This document shows, in pieces, positions 1 through 6,549 of a stretch of DNA of 64,000 nt (within the stretch, counting starts at the first letter, position 1; every line of letters starts with the position of its first letter). Made by a program: the position numbers and the translations under genes. Source of the DNA: Paraplanobispora takensis. GTDB taxonomy: Bacteria; Actinomycetota; Actinomycetes; Streptosporangiales; Streptosporangiaceae. Location of the stretch: positions 62,001 to 126,000 of the forward strand of contig NZ_BOOK01000018.1 of the NCBI RefSeq assembly GCF_016863195.1. The letters are read 5' to 3'. The notes under the pieces were generated by a model that ran no database searches, had not been told where the DNA came from, and was given only the letters and a program-made list of their open reading frames with translations.

Positions 1-53
1 GAGGTGTACGGCGCCGCGGCACAGCGGGACACGAGGGATACCGGAACACACGA

Positions 54-81
54 AGCGGGCCGGGTGGTAACCCGGCCCGCT
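54..81. terminator. Perfect 12-bp hairpin, probable terminator
   Basis: A perfect inverted repeat has arms at 54-65 and 70-81 with a 4-nt loop. It lies about 85 bases past the stop of the leftward small membrane gene and could end that transcript or one entering from the left edge. There is no strong U-tract, which is common in high-GC actinomycetes. I see no gene in bases 1-165. Confidence 0.6.
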
Positions 82-165
82 GAGTCTTGTCGTGGTCTTG
101 TCGTGGGAATTCGGGGCGACTTTGTGATGCTGGTTTTTCCGATCGCATGCGAGCCGTGGCTCGCA

Positions 166-315
166 TCAGACATTGAAGATGCTCACACCCCCGGGACCGA
201 CGAGGAAGCCGAGGACGATGAGGACGATCCCCCACAGGAGGTCGCGACGGGCGAGGATCACGTAGATCCCCGAGATGACGAGTACGACTGCGATAATCCA
301 AAGCAGAGTAGCCAT
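166..315 (-). CDS. GPGG-motif small integral membrane protein
   Basis: This 49-residue hydrophobic protein is too short for most gene callers. It reads as two membrane spans (about residues 3-20 and 26-43) joined by a short basic turn (ARRD). Near the C-terminus it has the sequence VGPGGVS, the hallmark of the small GPGG-motif membrane proteins of actinobacteria. The ATG lies at 313-315 and the stop at 166-168. The role of the family is unknown. The gene stands alone, head to tail with the DUF6328 gene 25 bases upstream, so the two may share a transcript. The reading is clear; the function is not. Confidence 0.75.
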   Translation of the reverse strand: MATLLWIIAVVLVISGIYVILARRDLLWGIVLIVLGFLVGPGGVSIFNV

Positions 316-340
316 AAGCGGCAACTGCCCCTAGGGACGG

Positions 341-850
341 TTAATTAACATCCTTCGTCCGGTAAAGATCGGTGATCGGCTGGAGGAACCAGAACCACGC
401 GCTGAACAGGCCGATGACACCGCCGAAAACCGCCGCCGGCCAGCCGGCGATGACCGTCTCCGTGACGAGGGCCACGGCGCTGGTCATCGAGACCGCCAGT
501 CCGAGGGCTCCGGCGATGCCGAGCTCGTTGGCGCGGTGCAGCATCCTCTCCTTCAGCCCGGTCCGGAACAACAACCGGTGCTGGGCGGCAGGAGTGATGA
601 AACAGATGGAGGCGAGGGCGGCGCTCAGCAAGGAGATGAAGAACAACCATCGGCCGAGGGTGTCGACTTTGTTGAAACCCGCGGCGAACGGGACTGTCAG
701 GAGGAAGGCGAACAGCACCTGTACGCCGGTGACCGCGACCCGCAAACCCTGCAGGAGCTCGGTCAGCTCTCGGTCCACCCGTTCCTTGTGGCTTTCGCCA
801 GGCTGGGGCCCTTCCGTTTGGGCATCCGAAGGCTGAATCATCCAGGTCAT
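341..850 (-). CDS. DUF6328-type four-helix membrane protein
   Basis: The 169-residue protein has a charged N-terminal tail (about residues 1-35) and then four hydrophobic segments, near 38-58, 66-85, 112-132 and 137-157. A short conserved-looking loop (TPAAQHRLLFR) sits between helices 2 and 3. This layout fits the DUF6328 family of small actinobacterial membrane proteins, whose function is unknown. The N-terminal half (DRELTELLQGLRVAVTGVQVLF) is the part I recognise best. The start at 850 lies in a 64-base gap facing the divergent nucleotidyltransferase-like gene, so the two probably use separate promoters. Confidence 0.7.
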   Translation of the reverse strand: MTWMIQPSDAQTEGPQPGESHKERVDRELTELLQGLRVAVTGVQVLFAFLLTVPFAAGFNKVDTLGRWLFFISLLSAALASICFITPAAQHRLLFRTGLKERMLHRANELGIAGALGLAVSMTSAVALVTETVIAGWPAAVFGGVIGLFSAWFWFLQPITDLYRTKDVN

Positions 851-914
851 TTACCCCTGGTTTAAGGTGATATGCCTGGTGACTAGGGGCCGGTTCAGGG
901 GGTAATCCTCCGCT

Positions 915-1511
915 ATGGGAAGCCACAGCCACGAGGTCACAGACGCGATTCTGGAGACATTGAAGCGGGCGAGCACCGCGCTGAAAGACGCTGATGTCCG
1001 GTTTGCTCTAGCCGGAGGATGCGCCGCGTACGCCCGCGGCGCGGCTCCGTCGTTGCACGACGTGGACTTCGTCCTGCCGCAGGAGGAGGTTCCCACGGCC
1101 TGGGAGGCGCTGCGAGATCTGGGCTTCGAGACGGTCAAGCCCCCGGAGGACTGGCTGGTCAAGGCCTACGACGAGGGCAGGCTGGTCGACCTGATCTTCA
1201 GGATCGCCGACAACGCGGTCACCCCGTCCCTGCTGGACCGGGCCGAGCCGCTGAAGGCGTCCGCGGTGATCGTCCCCGTCCTGGAGGCGACCGACCTGGT
1301 CATTTCCTGGTTGCTGCCGCTGTCGGAGCACGCCTGCGACTACGGTTCCCTGCTTCCCCAGGTCCGTGCGCTGCGCGAGCAGGTCGACTGGAACCGGGTG
1401 GCGGCGGTGACCCAGTCATCGCCGTACGCGTTCACCTTCCTGACCCTGCTGGAGCGCCTGGGCGTGGTGAACGGGCCCATCGACCCTTCGGGGGACCCGT
1501 CCTGGCCCTGA
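915..1511 (+). CDS. Nucleotidyltransferase-fold protein (Pol beta/MNT-like)
   Basis: The 198-residue protein carries the nucleotidyltransferase signature near residues 33-53: a GG turn (LAGGCAAYARG) followed by HDVDFVL, whose two acidic residues would bind metal. Another acidic position, in GRLVDLIF, fits the third carboxylate. Proteins of this class transfer nucleotides to small molecules, RNA or partner proteins. Some act as MNT or AbiEii-type antitoxins or toxins, but no partner gene sits next to this one. The ATG at 915 is preceded by a weak GGGG-type ribosome site. The substrate is unknown. The family assignment is moderately sure. Confidence 0.6.
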   Translation: MGSHSHEVTDAILETLKRASTALKDADVRFALAGGCAAYARGAAPSLHDVDFVLPQEEVPTAWEALRDLGFETVKPPEDWLVKAYDEGRLVDLIFRIADNAVTPSLLDRAEPLKASAVIVPVLEATDLVISWLLPLSEHACDYGSLLPQVRALREQVDWNRVAAVTQSSPYAFTFLTLLERLGVVNGPIDPSGDPSWP

Positions 1512-1526
1512 GCGGCCGGACTCGCG

Positions 1527-1549
1527 CCCGGCCCCGAAGGGGCCGGGCC
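1527..1549 (+). terminator. Hairpin after the nucleotidyltransferase gene
   Basis: A 10-bp perfect GC stem (1527-1536 with 1540-1549) closes on a 3-nt loop, 15 bases after the stop codon. It probably ends the rightward transcript. Confidence 0.6.
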
Positions 1550-1552
1550 CCG

Positions 1553-1616
1553 TGAACGCGGAAGGGCGTGAACGCGGAAGGGCGTGAACGCGGAAGGGCG
1601 TGAACGCGGAAGGGCC
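1553..1616. repeat. Four exact tandem copies of a 16-bp unit
   Basis: The unit GTGAACGCGGAAGGGC occurs four times without any mismatch (1553, 1569, 1585, 1601). It lies between two terminator hairpins in a convergent intergenic region. The unit length is not a multiple of three and there are no spacers, so it is neither coding nor a CRISPR array. It looks like a recent slippage expansion. Its last copy feeds into the following hairpin. Confidence 0.95.
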
Positions 1617-1639
1617 CCGCCGGGAGGCGGGGCCCTTCC
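1610..1639 (-). terminator. 13-bp hairpin ending the PRC-barrel gene
   Basis: Arms at 1610-1622 and 1627-1639 are perfectly complementary with a GGGA loop. It lies 15 bases past the leftward stop codon at 1654 and could serve both converging genes. Confidence 0.65.
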
Positions 1640-1653
1640 TCATGCCCGTCGGA

Positions 1654-2025
1654 TCAGTAGGTACCCGGGCCGCCGCCGTAGGGGAAGCGGCCGTAGTACT
1701 CCCCGACACGGTCACGGTAGGAGGTCTCCTTGAAGGTGGACTCGTCGAATTCCGGCGCGTCCTTGATCTCCTGCTTGGTGCGTGCCACGTAGATCTTCCG
1801 CTCCTGCGGGTCGATCTGCGTCACCGTGCTGGCCGGGAGGAGGACCTTCTTGCCGAAGATCCAGGGACCCGTGTCGACCACGAGGTAGCTCTCGCCCACA
1901 TCGTAGGTCGCCTCGTCGACAGAGCCGATCTTGCCGTCGGTGGCTTCCACGTTGTAGCCGGCGACATCAAGGCTCTTGTTGGTGTCGTAGACGTCCGAAC
2001 GGTAAGTCCACAGCTCGGGCTGCAT
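1654..2025 (-). CDS. PRC-barrel domain protein
   Basis: A 123-residue soluble protein. Residues 20-95 form a PRC-barrel-like beta fold: GYNVEATDGKIGSVDEA, then a VGESYLVVDTG strand and KKVLLPASTVTQID. PRC-barrel proteins occur as ribosome-maturation, photosynthetic and stress-related proteins. In actinomycetes stand-alone versions are common and mostly uncharacterised. A Gly/Tyr-rich tail (YYGRFPYGGGPGTY) ends the protein. I chose the ATG at 2025 because GGGAGA precedes it by 7 bases; an upstream in-frame start would add 18 unlikely residues. It is monocistronic and flanked by a strong hairpin. Confidence 0.75.
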   Translation of the reverse strand: MQPELWTYRSDVYDTNKSLDVAGYNVEATDGKIGSVDEATYDVGESYLVVDTGPWIFGKKVLLPASTVTQIDPQERKIYVARTKQEIKDAPEFDESTFKETSYRDRVGEYYGRFPYGGGPGTY

Positions 2026-2237
2026 GGTGCTGTCTCCCTTCGGGTTGAGTCTCCGGGGGCCCAACTCCCGTACCCACACAAAAAGAGGTAAACGGAATTT
2101 TGCCCATCGATCTCGCGGCCGGACCCGCGGATGATCTCCTGGAGGGGCGGCGCCCCAGGCCAGGGAGCTCTTCGATCACGAAATTTCATCTCATGGACGG
2201 ACCACTGTCCGGGGTCCGGTAGTCTTGTCCAGGTCAA

Positions 2238-2311
2238 GCGCCGCTAGCTCAGTTGGTTAGAGCAGCTGACTCTTAATCAGCGGGTCCGGGGTTCGAGTCC
2301 CTGGCGGCGCA
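2238..2311 (+). tRNA. tRNA-Lys (anticodon CTT)
   Basis: A full cloverleaf can be drawn. The acceptor stem pairs 2238-2244 with 2304-2310 and the discriminator base is A at 2311. The D arm contains AGTTGGTTA, the anticodon loop is CTCTTAA with anticodon CTT, and the T loop is TTCGAGT. It reads AAG lysine codons. The 3' CCA is not encoded in full. Confidence 0.95.
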
Positions 2312-2319
2312 CCGGCACC

Positions 2320-2356
2320 GGAAAGCCCGGGTCACCACTGGTGACCCGGGCTTTCC
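2320..2356 (+). terminator. 17-bp hairpin terminator after tRNA-Lys
   Basis: A near-perfect 17-bp stem (2320-2336 with 2340-2356) sits nine bases after the tRNA and ends in CTTTCC. It is the obvious terminator of the tRNA transcript. Confidence 0.8.
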
Positions 2357-2397
2357 GCGTTCTCCGCGTCCGCGTTCCCCGCCCCGCCCCGCCGCTG

Positions 2398-2628
2398 TCA
2401 TGACGGCCGGGTCCGTCCCGCGGCGACGGTCACGGCGGCCCCCAGGAACGCCATGACCAGGTTCGCGAAGATCTCGTAGCCCTCCAGGAGGGCGACCCGC
2501 TCGACGACGAAGCGGTTGAAGAAGTTGAGGATCGGGCCGAGGAAGGGCTGGACGGCCAGCTGGTCGATGGTCCCGCTGACGCCCTGCACGAGCATGACGA
2601 TCCCCGCCATCCGAAGGACTGCGCGCAT
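2398..2628 (-). CDS. Small two-span membrane protein, unknown
   Basis: A 76-residue protein with a hydrophobic N-terminal segment (about residues 5-22), a central amphipathic stretch (LNFFNRFVVERVALLEGYE) and a C-terminal membrane span (about 52-70) ending in a basic tail. I do not recognise the family. Codon usage and the clean ATG start at 2628 suggest a real gene. It has no operon partner, being isolated between the tRNA terminator and the divergent GntR/ABC promoter. Confidence 0.5.
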   Translation of the reverse strand: MRAVLRMAGIVMLVQGVSGTIDQLAVQPFLGPILNFFNRFVVERVALLEGYEIFANLVMAFLGAAVTVAAGRTRPS

Positions 2629-2780
2629 GCCGCAACGCTAGTGATCGGCCGGTGCCGCGCGGATCCCTCCTCGGGCCGCTGCGCGCCCGACCGAAGTCCC
2701 CGGTATCCCGGCAGGAGAGCGACGAAAGTATCCGATCCAGGCGACTTCGGTATCTCCTCGCCGCCGGACGTCCCCACCCG

Positions 2781-2830
2781 TTGACGCCCGCCCGCTCTCG
2801 TTCTACGGTTCATTACACAAGTGATGAACC
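2781..2830 (+). promoter_or_regulatory. Vegetative promoter with overlapping GntR/YtrA operator
   Basis: A -35 TTGACG (2781-2786) and a -10 TACGGT (2804-2809) are separated by 17 bases. An inverted repeat GGTTCAT-N10-ATGAACC (2807-2830) covers the -10 and the expected transcription start. This is the position expected for autorepression by the YtrA-type regulator encoded immediately downstream at 2846. Confidence 0.75.
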
Positions 2831-2845
2831 GAAGAAGCAGGTGCC

Positions 2846-3208
2846 ATGTTCGACGACCGGAGCCCCATCTATCGGCAGATCGCCGATCGCATCAAGGCCG
2901 ACGTGCTGAGCGGGGTGCTCAAGGGTGACGAGCAGGTCATGTCGACCAACCAGTACGCCGCCTTCTACCGGATCAACCCGGCCACCGCGGCCAAGGCGTT
3001 CCAGCAGCTGGTCGACGAGGGCGTCCTCTACAAGAAGCGAGGTATCGGCATGTTCGTCAGTCCGGCCGCCCCCGACGCGCTGAGGGCGGAACGGAGAGAG
3101 AGGTTCTTCGCCGACGTGGTCGACCCGATGGTGGCCGAGGCCAAGGCCGTCGGCATCCCCCTCGGCGACGTCGTCAAGCGGATCGGCGAGCTGGAGGGAC
3201 GCGGATGA
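2846..3208 (+). CDS. GntR-family repressor, YtrA subfamily
   Basis: The protein is only 120 residues, the usual size of YtrA-type regulators. A winged helix-turn-helix fills residues 4-75 (PIYRQIADRIKADVL through KKRGIGMFV), followed by a short two-helix dimerisation tail instead of a large effector domain. YtrA members typically sit first in an operon with an ABC transporter and repress it until cell-wall or peptide-antibiotic stress. Here the stop overlaps the start of the ATPase gene by 4 bases, and a palindrome lies on the promoter. The inducer is unknown. Confidence 0.9.
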   Translation: MFDDRSPIYRQIADRIKADVLSGVLKGDEQVMSTNQYAAFYRINPATAAKAFQQLVDEGVLYKKRGIGMFVSPAAPDALRAERRERFFADVVDPMVAEAKAVGIPLGDVVKRIGELEGRG

Positions 3209-4143
3209 ACGTCGAGGTTCGCGATCTGCGGGTGGACTACGGCGAGGTCAGGGCCGTCGACGGCATGACGTTCTCGCTCGGCGAGGGGAAGATCTACGGC
3301 CTCCTCGGCCGCAACGGGTCGGGCAAGACGACCCTGATGTCGGTGCTGGCGGGCTTCCGAAGGCAGTCCGGCGGCACGGTCCGGGTCGGCGGCCGGCCGG
3401 TGTTCGAGAACGGGAAGGTCACCGGCGAGATCTGCCTGATCAGGGACGCGGGCGAGACGATCGACATCGACAAGGTCGACGACGCGCTCTACTTCGCCGA
3501 ATGGCTGCGCCCGCGCTGGGACGCCGCCTACGCGAACGAGCTGCTGGAGCGCTTCGGCCTGCGGCGCAAGATGAGCGTCAAGGCCATGTCCAAGGGGCAG
3601 CGCTCGGCGCTGGGCGTGGTGGTCGGACTGGCGAGCAGGTCGCCGCTGACCATGTTCGACGAGTCCTATCTGGGCATGGACGCACCCTCCCGCTACGCCT
3701 TCTACGACGCGCTGCTCGCCGACTTCATGGCGCACCCGCGCACGATCATCCTCTCCACCCACCTGATCGAGGAGTACAGCCCGCTGTTCGAGGAGGTCAT
3801 GATCATCGATCGGGGCAGGCTGGTCGTGCGGGAGGAGAGCCAGACCCTGCTGGCACGCGGCACCGCCGTCACCGGGCCCGCCGACCGGGTGGCGGAGTTC
3901 ACCGCCGGGCTCACCGTGCTGAACACCAGGCGGCTGGGCCCGACCGCCTCGGCGACGGTCTACGGCGACCTCGACGAGGCCCGGCGCAGGAAGGCCCGCG
4001 AGGCCGGCCTCGAACTCGGCCCGATCGCCATGCAGGACCTGTTCGTCCACCTCACCGAGCCCTCCGGGGACGCCGCGCGGGCCGTACCGGCCGGAGACGC
4101 CGCCGCTCCGCACGGAGCCGACCAGTCTGGAGACGCCCGATGA
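3205..4143 (+). CDS. ABC transporter ATP-binding protein (YtrB/BcrA-like)
   Basis: A 312-residue nucleotide-binding subunit. Walker A is GLLGRNGSGKTTL near residue 32-44. The signature is a degenerate MSKGQ instead of LSGGQ. Walker B reads LTMFDES, with Ser where Pro is usual, and the H-loop is ILSTHLIEE. A C-terminal extension of about 90 residues is Ala/Gly rich. It pairs with the permease that overlaps its stop codon and with the GntR regulator before it. By family, such systems export or sense peptide antibiotics or act in envelope stress; the substrate cannot be read here. Confidence 0.9.
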   Translation: MNVEVRDLRVDYGEVRAVDGMTFSLGEGKIYGLLGRNGSGKTTLMSVLAGFRRQSGGTVRVGGRPVFENGKVTGEICLIRDAGETIDIDKVDDALYFAEWLRPRWDAAYANELLERFGLRRKMSVKAMSKGQRSALGVVVGLASRSPLTMFDESYLGMDAPSRYAFYDALLADFMAHPRTIILSTHLIEEYSPLFEEVMIIDRGRLVVREESQTLLARGTAVTGPADRVAEFTAGLTVLNTRRLGPTASATVYGDLDEARRRKAREAGLELGPIAMQDLFVHLTEPSGDAARAVPAGDAAAPHGADQSGDAR

Positions 4144-4844
4144 GATTCCCCAGCCGTCTGCTCGCCTCCCAGCTCTTCTTCGCGGGACTGGTGTGGGCGG
4201 CCTTCTACGCGGTCGTCACGCTGATCACGGTCGGCATCGCGGTCTTCGGGACGCTCACGAACAGCGTGTGGGAGAGCGCGACGCAGGTGCCCCGCTGGTT
4301 CGCGCTGTTCGCCGGCGTCGCCATGATCCGGGAGTTCCTCCCGCTCTACATCGCGCACGGGCAGACCCGCAGGCAGTTCGGCGCGCAGGCGGCGGTGACC
4401 GTCGCGCTGTACGCGCCGGCCCTGTCCGCCCTGCTCGTCCTGGGCTATCTGCTGGAGACGCTGCTGTACAACGTGGCCGGCTGGCCGCAGGAGCTGGCCC
4501 GGCCGCACCTGTTCGCCTCGCCGACCGACGTGCCGCTCGTCTTCCTCGAGTACCTCGTCGAGTTCCTCGCCTGGATCGTCGCGGGGACCTTCATGGCGGC
4601 GGCGTTCTACCGCTGGCAGGGCGGCGGGCTGCTGTCGATCCCGCTGGGCATCGGGCTGGTCGTGCTGGGCGAGGCGGCCATCGGCACCGAGCTGCGGCTG
4701 CCCTTCATCCGGTTCCCGCTGGGCGTCGTCTCCACGCCGACCGTCCTGACCGTTCTGGCGGGCGGGGTCGGCTGCTCCCTGCTCGGCCTGGCGATGACCT
4801 GGTCGATCATCCGCGACGTCCCGCTCCGCAACAGGCTCGCCTGA
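4140..4844 (+). CDS. ABC transporter permease, six-span
   Basis: A 234-residue membrane protein starting at the ATG that overlaps the ATPase stop (ATGA). Six hydrophobic segments can be counted: about residues 10-35, 50-70, 83-110, 140-160, 165-185 and 198-222. The loop after helix 2 (YIAHGQTRRQFGAQAA) contains the kind of cytoplasmic coupling motif seen in ABC-2-like permeases of YtrC/BcrB type. It should form the channel of the GntR-controlled transporter. No further genes follow in the operon. Confidence 0.85.
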   Translation: MRFPSRLLASQLFFAGLVWAAFYAVVTLITVGIAVFGTLTNSVWESATQVPRWFALFAGVAMIREFLPLYIAHGQTRRQFGAQAAVTVALYAPALSALLVLGYLLETLLYNVAGWPQELARPHLFASPTDVPLVFLEYLVEFLAWIVAGTFMAAAFYRWQGGGLLSIPLGIGLVVLGEAAIGTELRLPFIRFPLGVVSTPTVLTVLAGGVGCSLLGLAMTWSIIRDVPLRNRLA

Positions 4845-5065
4845 TCCGCGGCGGGCGACCCGGCACGCCGCGATGATCAGAGAGGGCTCTTGAGGCGAGG
4901 CCTCCGGCTCGCTGAGGGCCGGTACTCCGCACGGGCCCCGTCCGGGAAAGCCCTCGAAGGGCGGGTACGGCGCGCGGTGCGGCGCTGAAATGCCCTACTC
5001 ATCCGATACGCGGCTTTTCCCTGGACAAAACCGCCCGCTGGCTACGGTGAGACGGGGGGCACACA

Positions 5066-5494
5066 TTGAGGGCATTCATCTGCGCGGTCGCACTGTTCAC
5101 GACAGGGCTCATGACGGGCGGCTGCGGGGCCACGGGCGGGACGGCCTTCACGGCCGCGGCGATCACGACGGGGGAGAGCCGGGCTCCGGCCGCGGCGGTC
5201 GCGACGGGGGAGAGCCGGGCCCTGGTCGAGGTGAGCGGCGAGCAGTACCGGATCCTGACCGGACAGTGCCGTTACGCCGACACGGCGGGGCTGCGCGAGC
5301 GGTGCACGCACGCGGTCGGGCGTGACTACCGGGTGGGCGAGCGGAACGACGCGCTGGACTGCCGGACGTACTCCGGGGTCGGCGTCTGCGGGCCGCTCCC
5401 GCTCAGCGAGCGGGAGCGGCGGTGCGTCACGGAGGCCGTGGCGGGCGGCCAGACGGCACGCCGCGCCGAGGTCGAGTGCTACGTGTTCTCCTGA
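5066..5494 (+). CDS. Secreted Cys-rich protein, unknown
   Basis: A 142-residue protein with an N-terminal signal-like segment (about residues 1-20) ending in MTGGC, a weak lipobox, so it may be a lipoprotein. The mature part begins with a low-complexity Ala/Gly/Glu stretch holding two TTGESRA/ATGESRA copies. It then has six cysteines (CRYAD, ERCTH, LDCRT, GVCGP, RRCVT, VECYV), suggesting disulfide bonds outside the cell. The start is TTG, with a G-rich ribosome site just upstream. A possible promoter (CTGGAC-N16-TACGGT, 5021-5048) precedes it. I do not recognise the family. Confidence 0.55.
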   Translation: MRAFICAVALFTTGLMTGGCGATGGTAFTAAAITTGESRAPAAAVATGESRALVEVSGEQYRILTGQCRYADTAGLRERCTHAVGRDYRVGERNDALDCRTYSGVGVCGPLPLSERERRCVTEAVAGGQTARRAEVECYVFS

Positions 5495-5504
5495 CCTCCG
5501 CCGT

Positions 5505-5522
5505 CCGGCGCCCGGTCGCCGG
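5505..5522. terminator. Short hairpin between convergent genes
   Basis: A 6-bp GC stem (5505-5510 with 5517-5522) lies in the 30-base gap between two converging genes. It may be a weak bidirectional terminator. Confidence 0.35.
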
Positions 5523-5524
5523 GA

Positions 5525-6493
5525 TCAGCCGGCCAGGGCCTTGACCAGGTCGTCGAGCACGACCTGGGCGGCGAGCGGGGCGCCGCGGGTGCTCCAGACG
5601 GAGCCGTCGACCGACACCACGTGGTCGTCCTTGACCGCCTTCAGTTCCTTGAAGGCCGGGGTCTGCTTCACCTCGGTGAGGGCCTTCTCTCCGTCGGCGG
5701 TGAGGGTGGACAGGAACAGCCACTCGCCGTCGATGTCGGACAGGGCCTCCAGGCTGAGCGGCATGGAGTGGGCGGTGCCGTCCTTGTCCTGCGCCTTGGG
5801 GCGGGTGAGGCCGAGGTCGGTGGCGACGAAGCTGGCGAACTGCCGCTTCTCCATCCAGCTCGGGCCCTGCGGGTTCCAGCGCACGATGCTGACCTCGGCG
5901 GGCTTGATCCTGGCCTTGGCCTCGGTGACCTCGGCGTCGTAGTCGGCCAGGACCTTCTTGGCCCGGTCCAGCTTGTTCAGCGCGTTGCCGACGCCCATGA
6001 ACGACAGCTTCCAGTCGTCGGTGGGGGCCATCGTGACCAGGGTCGCCGGGGTGATGGTGCGGAGCTGGTCGAGGATCTGCTTGTCCTGCATGTCACCGGC
6101 GAGGATCAGGTCGGGCTTGACCTCGACGACCTTGTCGATCACGGGCTGCAGGAGGTCGCCGACCACCGGGATGCCCTGCACCTTGTCGGCCAGATAGGCC
6201 GGCGGCTTGTCCAGGCCCTGGCCGTTGGTGATGCCCACGGGGGTGACACCGAGGGCGAGGGCGGCGTCCAGGTCCTCCTGGGTGAGGGTGACCACGCGCT
6301 TCGGCTCGGCCGGGATCTTGATCAGGGTGCCGGTGGCGTCCTTCACTTCGCGGGTGGCGGGGGCCGCGGACGCGGGCTGCGAGGCGGCGGCCGGTGCCGC
6401 GGACGAGTCTGTGGAGGAGGTGCCGCACGCCGCGACGGTCATGGCGGCGAGAGCGGCGGCGAACAGACCGCCGACCCTGCGGAGGGGGGACAT
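5525..6493 (-). CDS. Iron-siderophore substrate-binding lipoprotein (FecB/FepB-like)
   Basis: A 322-residue periplasmic-binding protein of the class III (FecB/TroA-like) fold. It has a signal peptide with lipobox VAAC near residue 22, then an Ala/Ser-rich linker. The body follows (PKRVVTLTQEDLDAALALGVTPVG, KPDLILAGD, SLEALSDIDGEWLFL, with a terminal DDLVKAL helix). It should capture the ferric catecholate outside the membrane and hand it to the FecCD permease encoded divergently. I start at 6493 because AGGAG lies 7 bases upstream. Two iron boxes fill the shared promoter, so expression should rise when iron is scarce. Confidence 0.9.
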   Translation of the reverse strand: MSPLRRVGGLFAAALAAMTVAACGTSSTDSSAAPAAASQPASAAPATREVKDATGTLIKIPAEPKRVVTLTQEDLDAALALGVTPVGITNGQGLDKPPAYLADKVQGIPVVGDLLQPVIDKVVEVKPDLILAGDMQDKQILDQLRTITPATLVTMAPTDDWKLSFMGVGNALNKLDRAKKVLADYDAEVTEAKARIKPAEVSIVRWNPQGPSWMEKRQFASFVATDLGLTRPKAQDKDGTAHSMPLSLEALSDIDGEWLFLSTLTADGEKALTEVKQTPAFKELKAVKDDHVVSVDGSVWSTRGAPLAAQVVLDDLVKALAG

Positions 6494-6510
6494 GTGAACT
6501 CCTGAACGCA

Positions 6511-6549
6511 TTAGGCAAGGCTTACCTACTTTAGGTTAGCCTTACCTTA
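6511..6549. promoter_or_regulatory. Two tandem DtxR/IdeR-type iron boxes
   Basis: Box 1 is TTAGGCAAGGCTTACCTAC (6511-6529) and box 2 is TTAGGTTAGCCTTACCTTA (6531-6549). They match the 19-bp consensus TTAGGTTAGGCTAACCTAA at about 15 and 16 positions by eye. Their centres are 20 bp apart, the same face of the helix. They lie between the binding-protein gene and the FecCD gene, and box 2 runs into the FecCD start codon. Iron-loaded DmdR1/IdeR would be expected to repress both directions. Confidence 0.85.

Noticed and set aside
4-348. A 114-residue plus-strand frame at the left edge
   Set aside because: It runs opposite the GPGG small membrane gene, has an acidic low-complexity translation, and crosses a terminator hairpin.
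1553-1616. 16-bp repeats considered as CRISPR or an integration site array
   Set aside because: No spacers, no cas genes, and units too short. It is a simple tandem repeat.
2238-2356. tRNA-Lys as an attachment site of an integrated element
   Set aside because: No integrase follows and no duplicate of the tRNA 3' end was found by eye; a normal terminator comes directly after it.
3205-4844. The GntR-linked ABC transporter as the missing siderophore ATPase
   Set aside because: The ATPase has its own six-span permease, a YtrA repressor and no iron box. It belongs to a different class from FecE/FepC.
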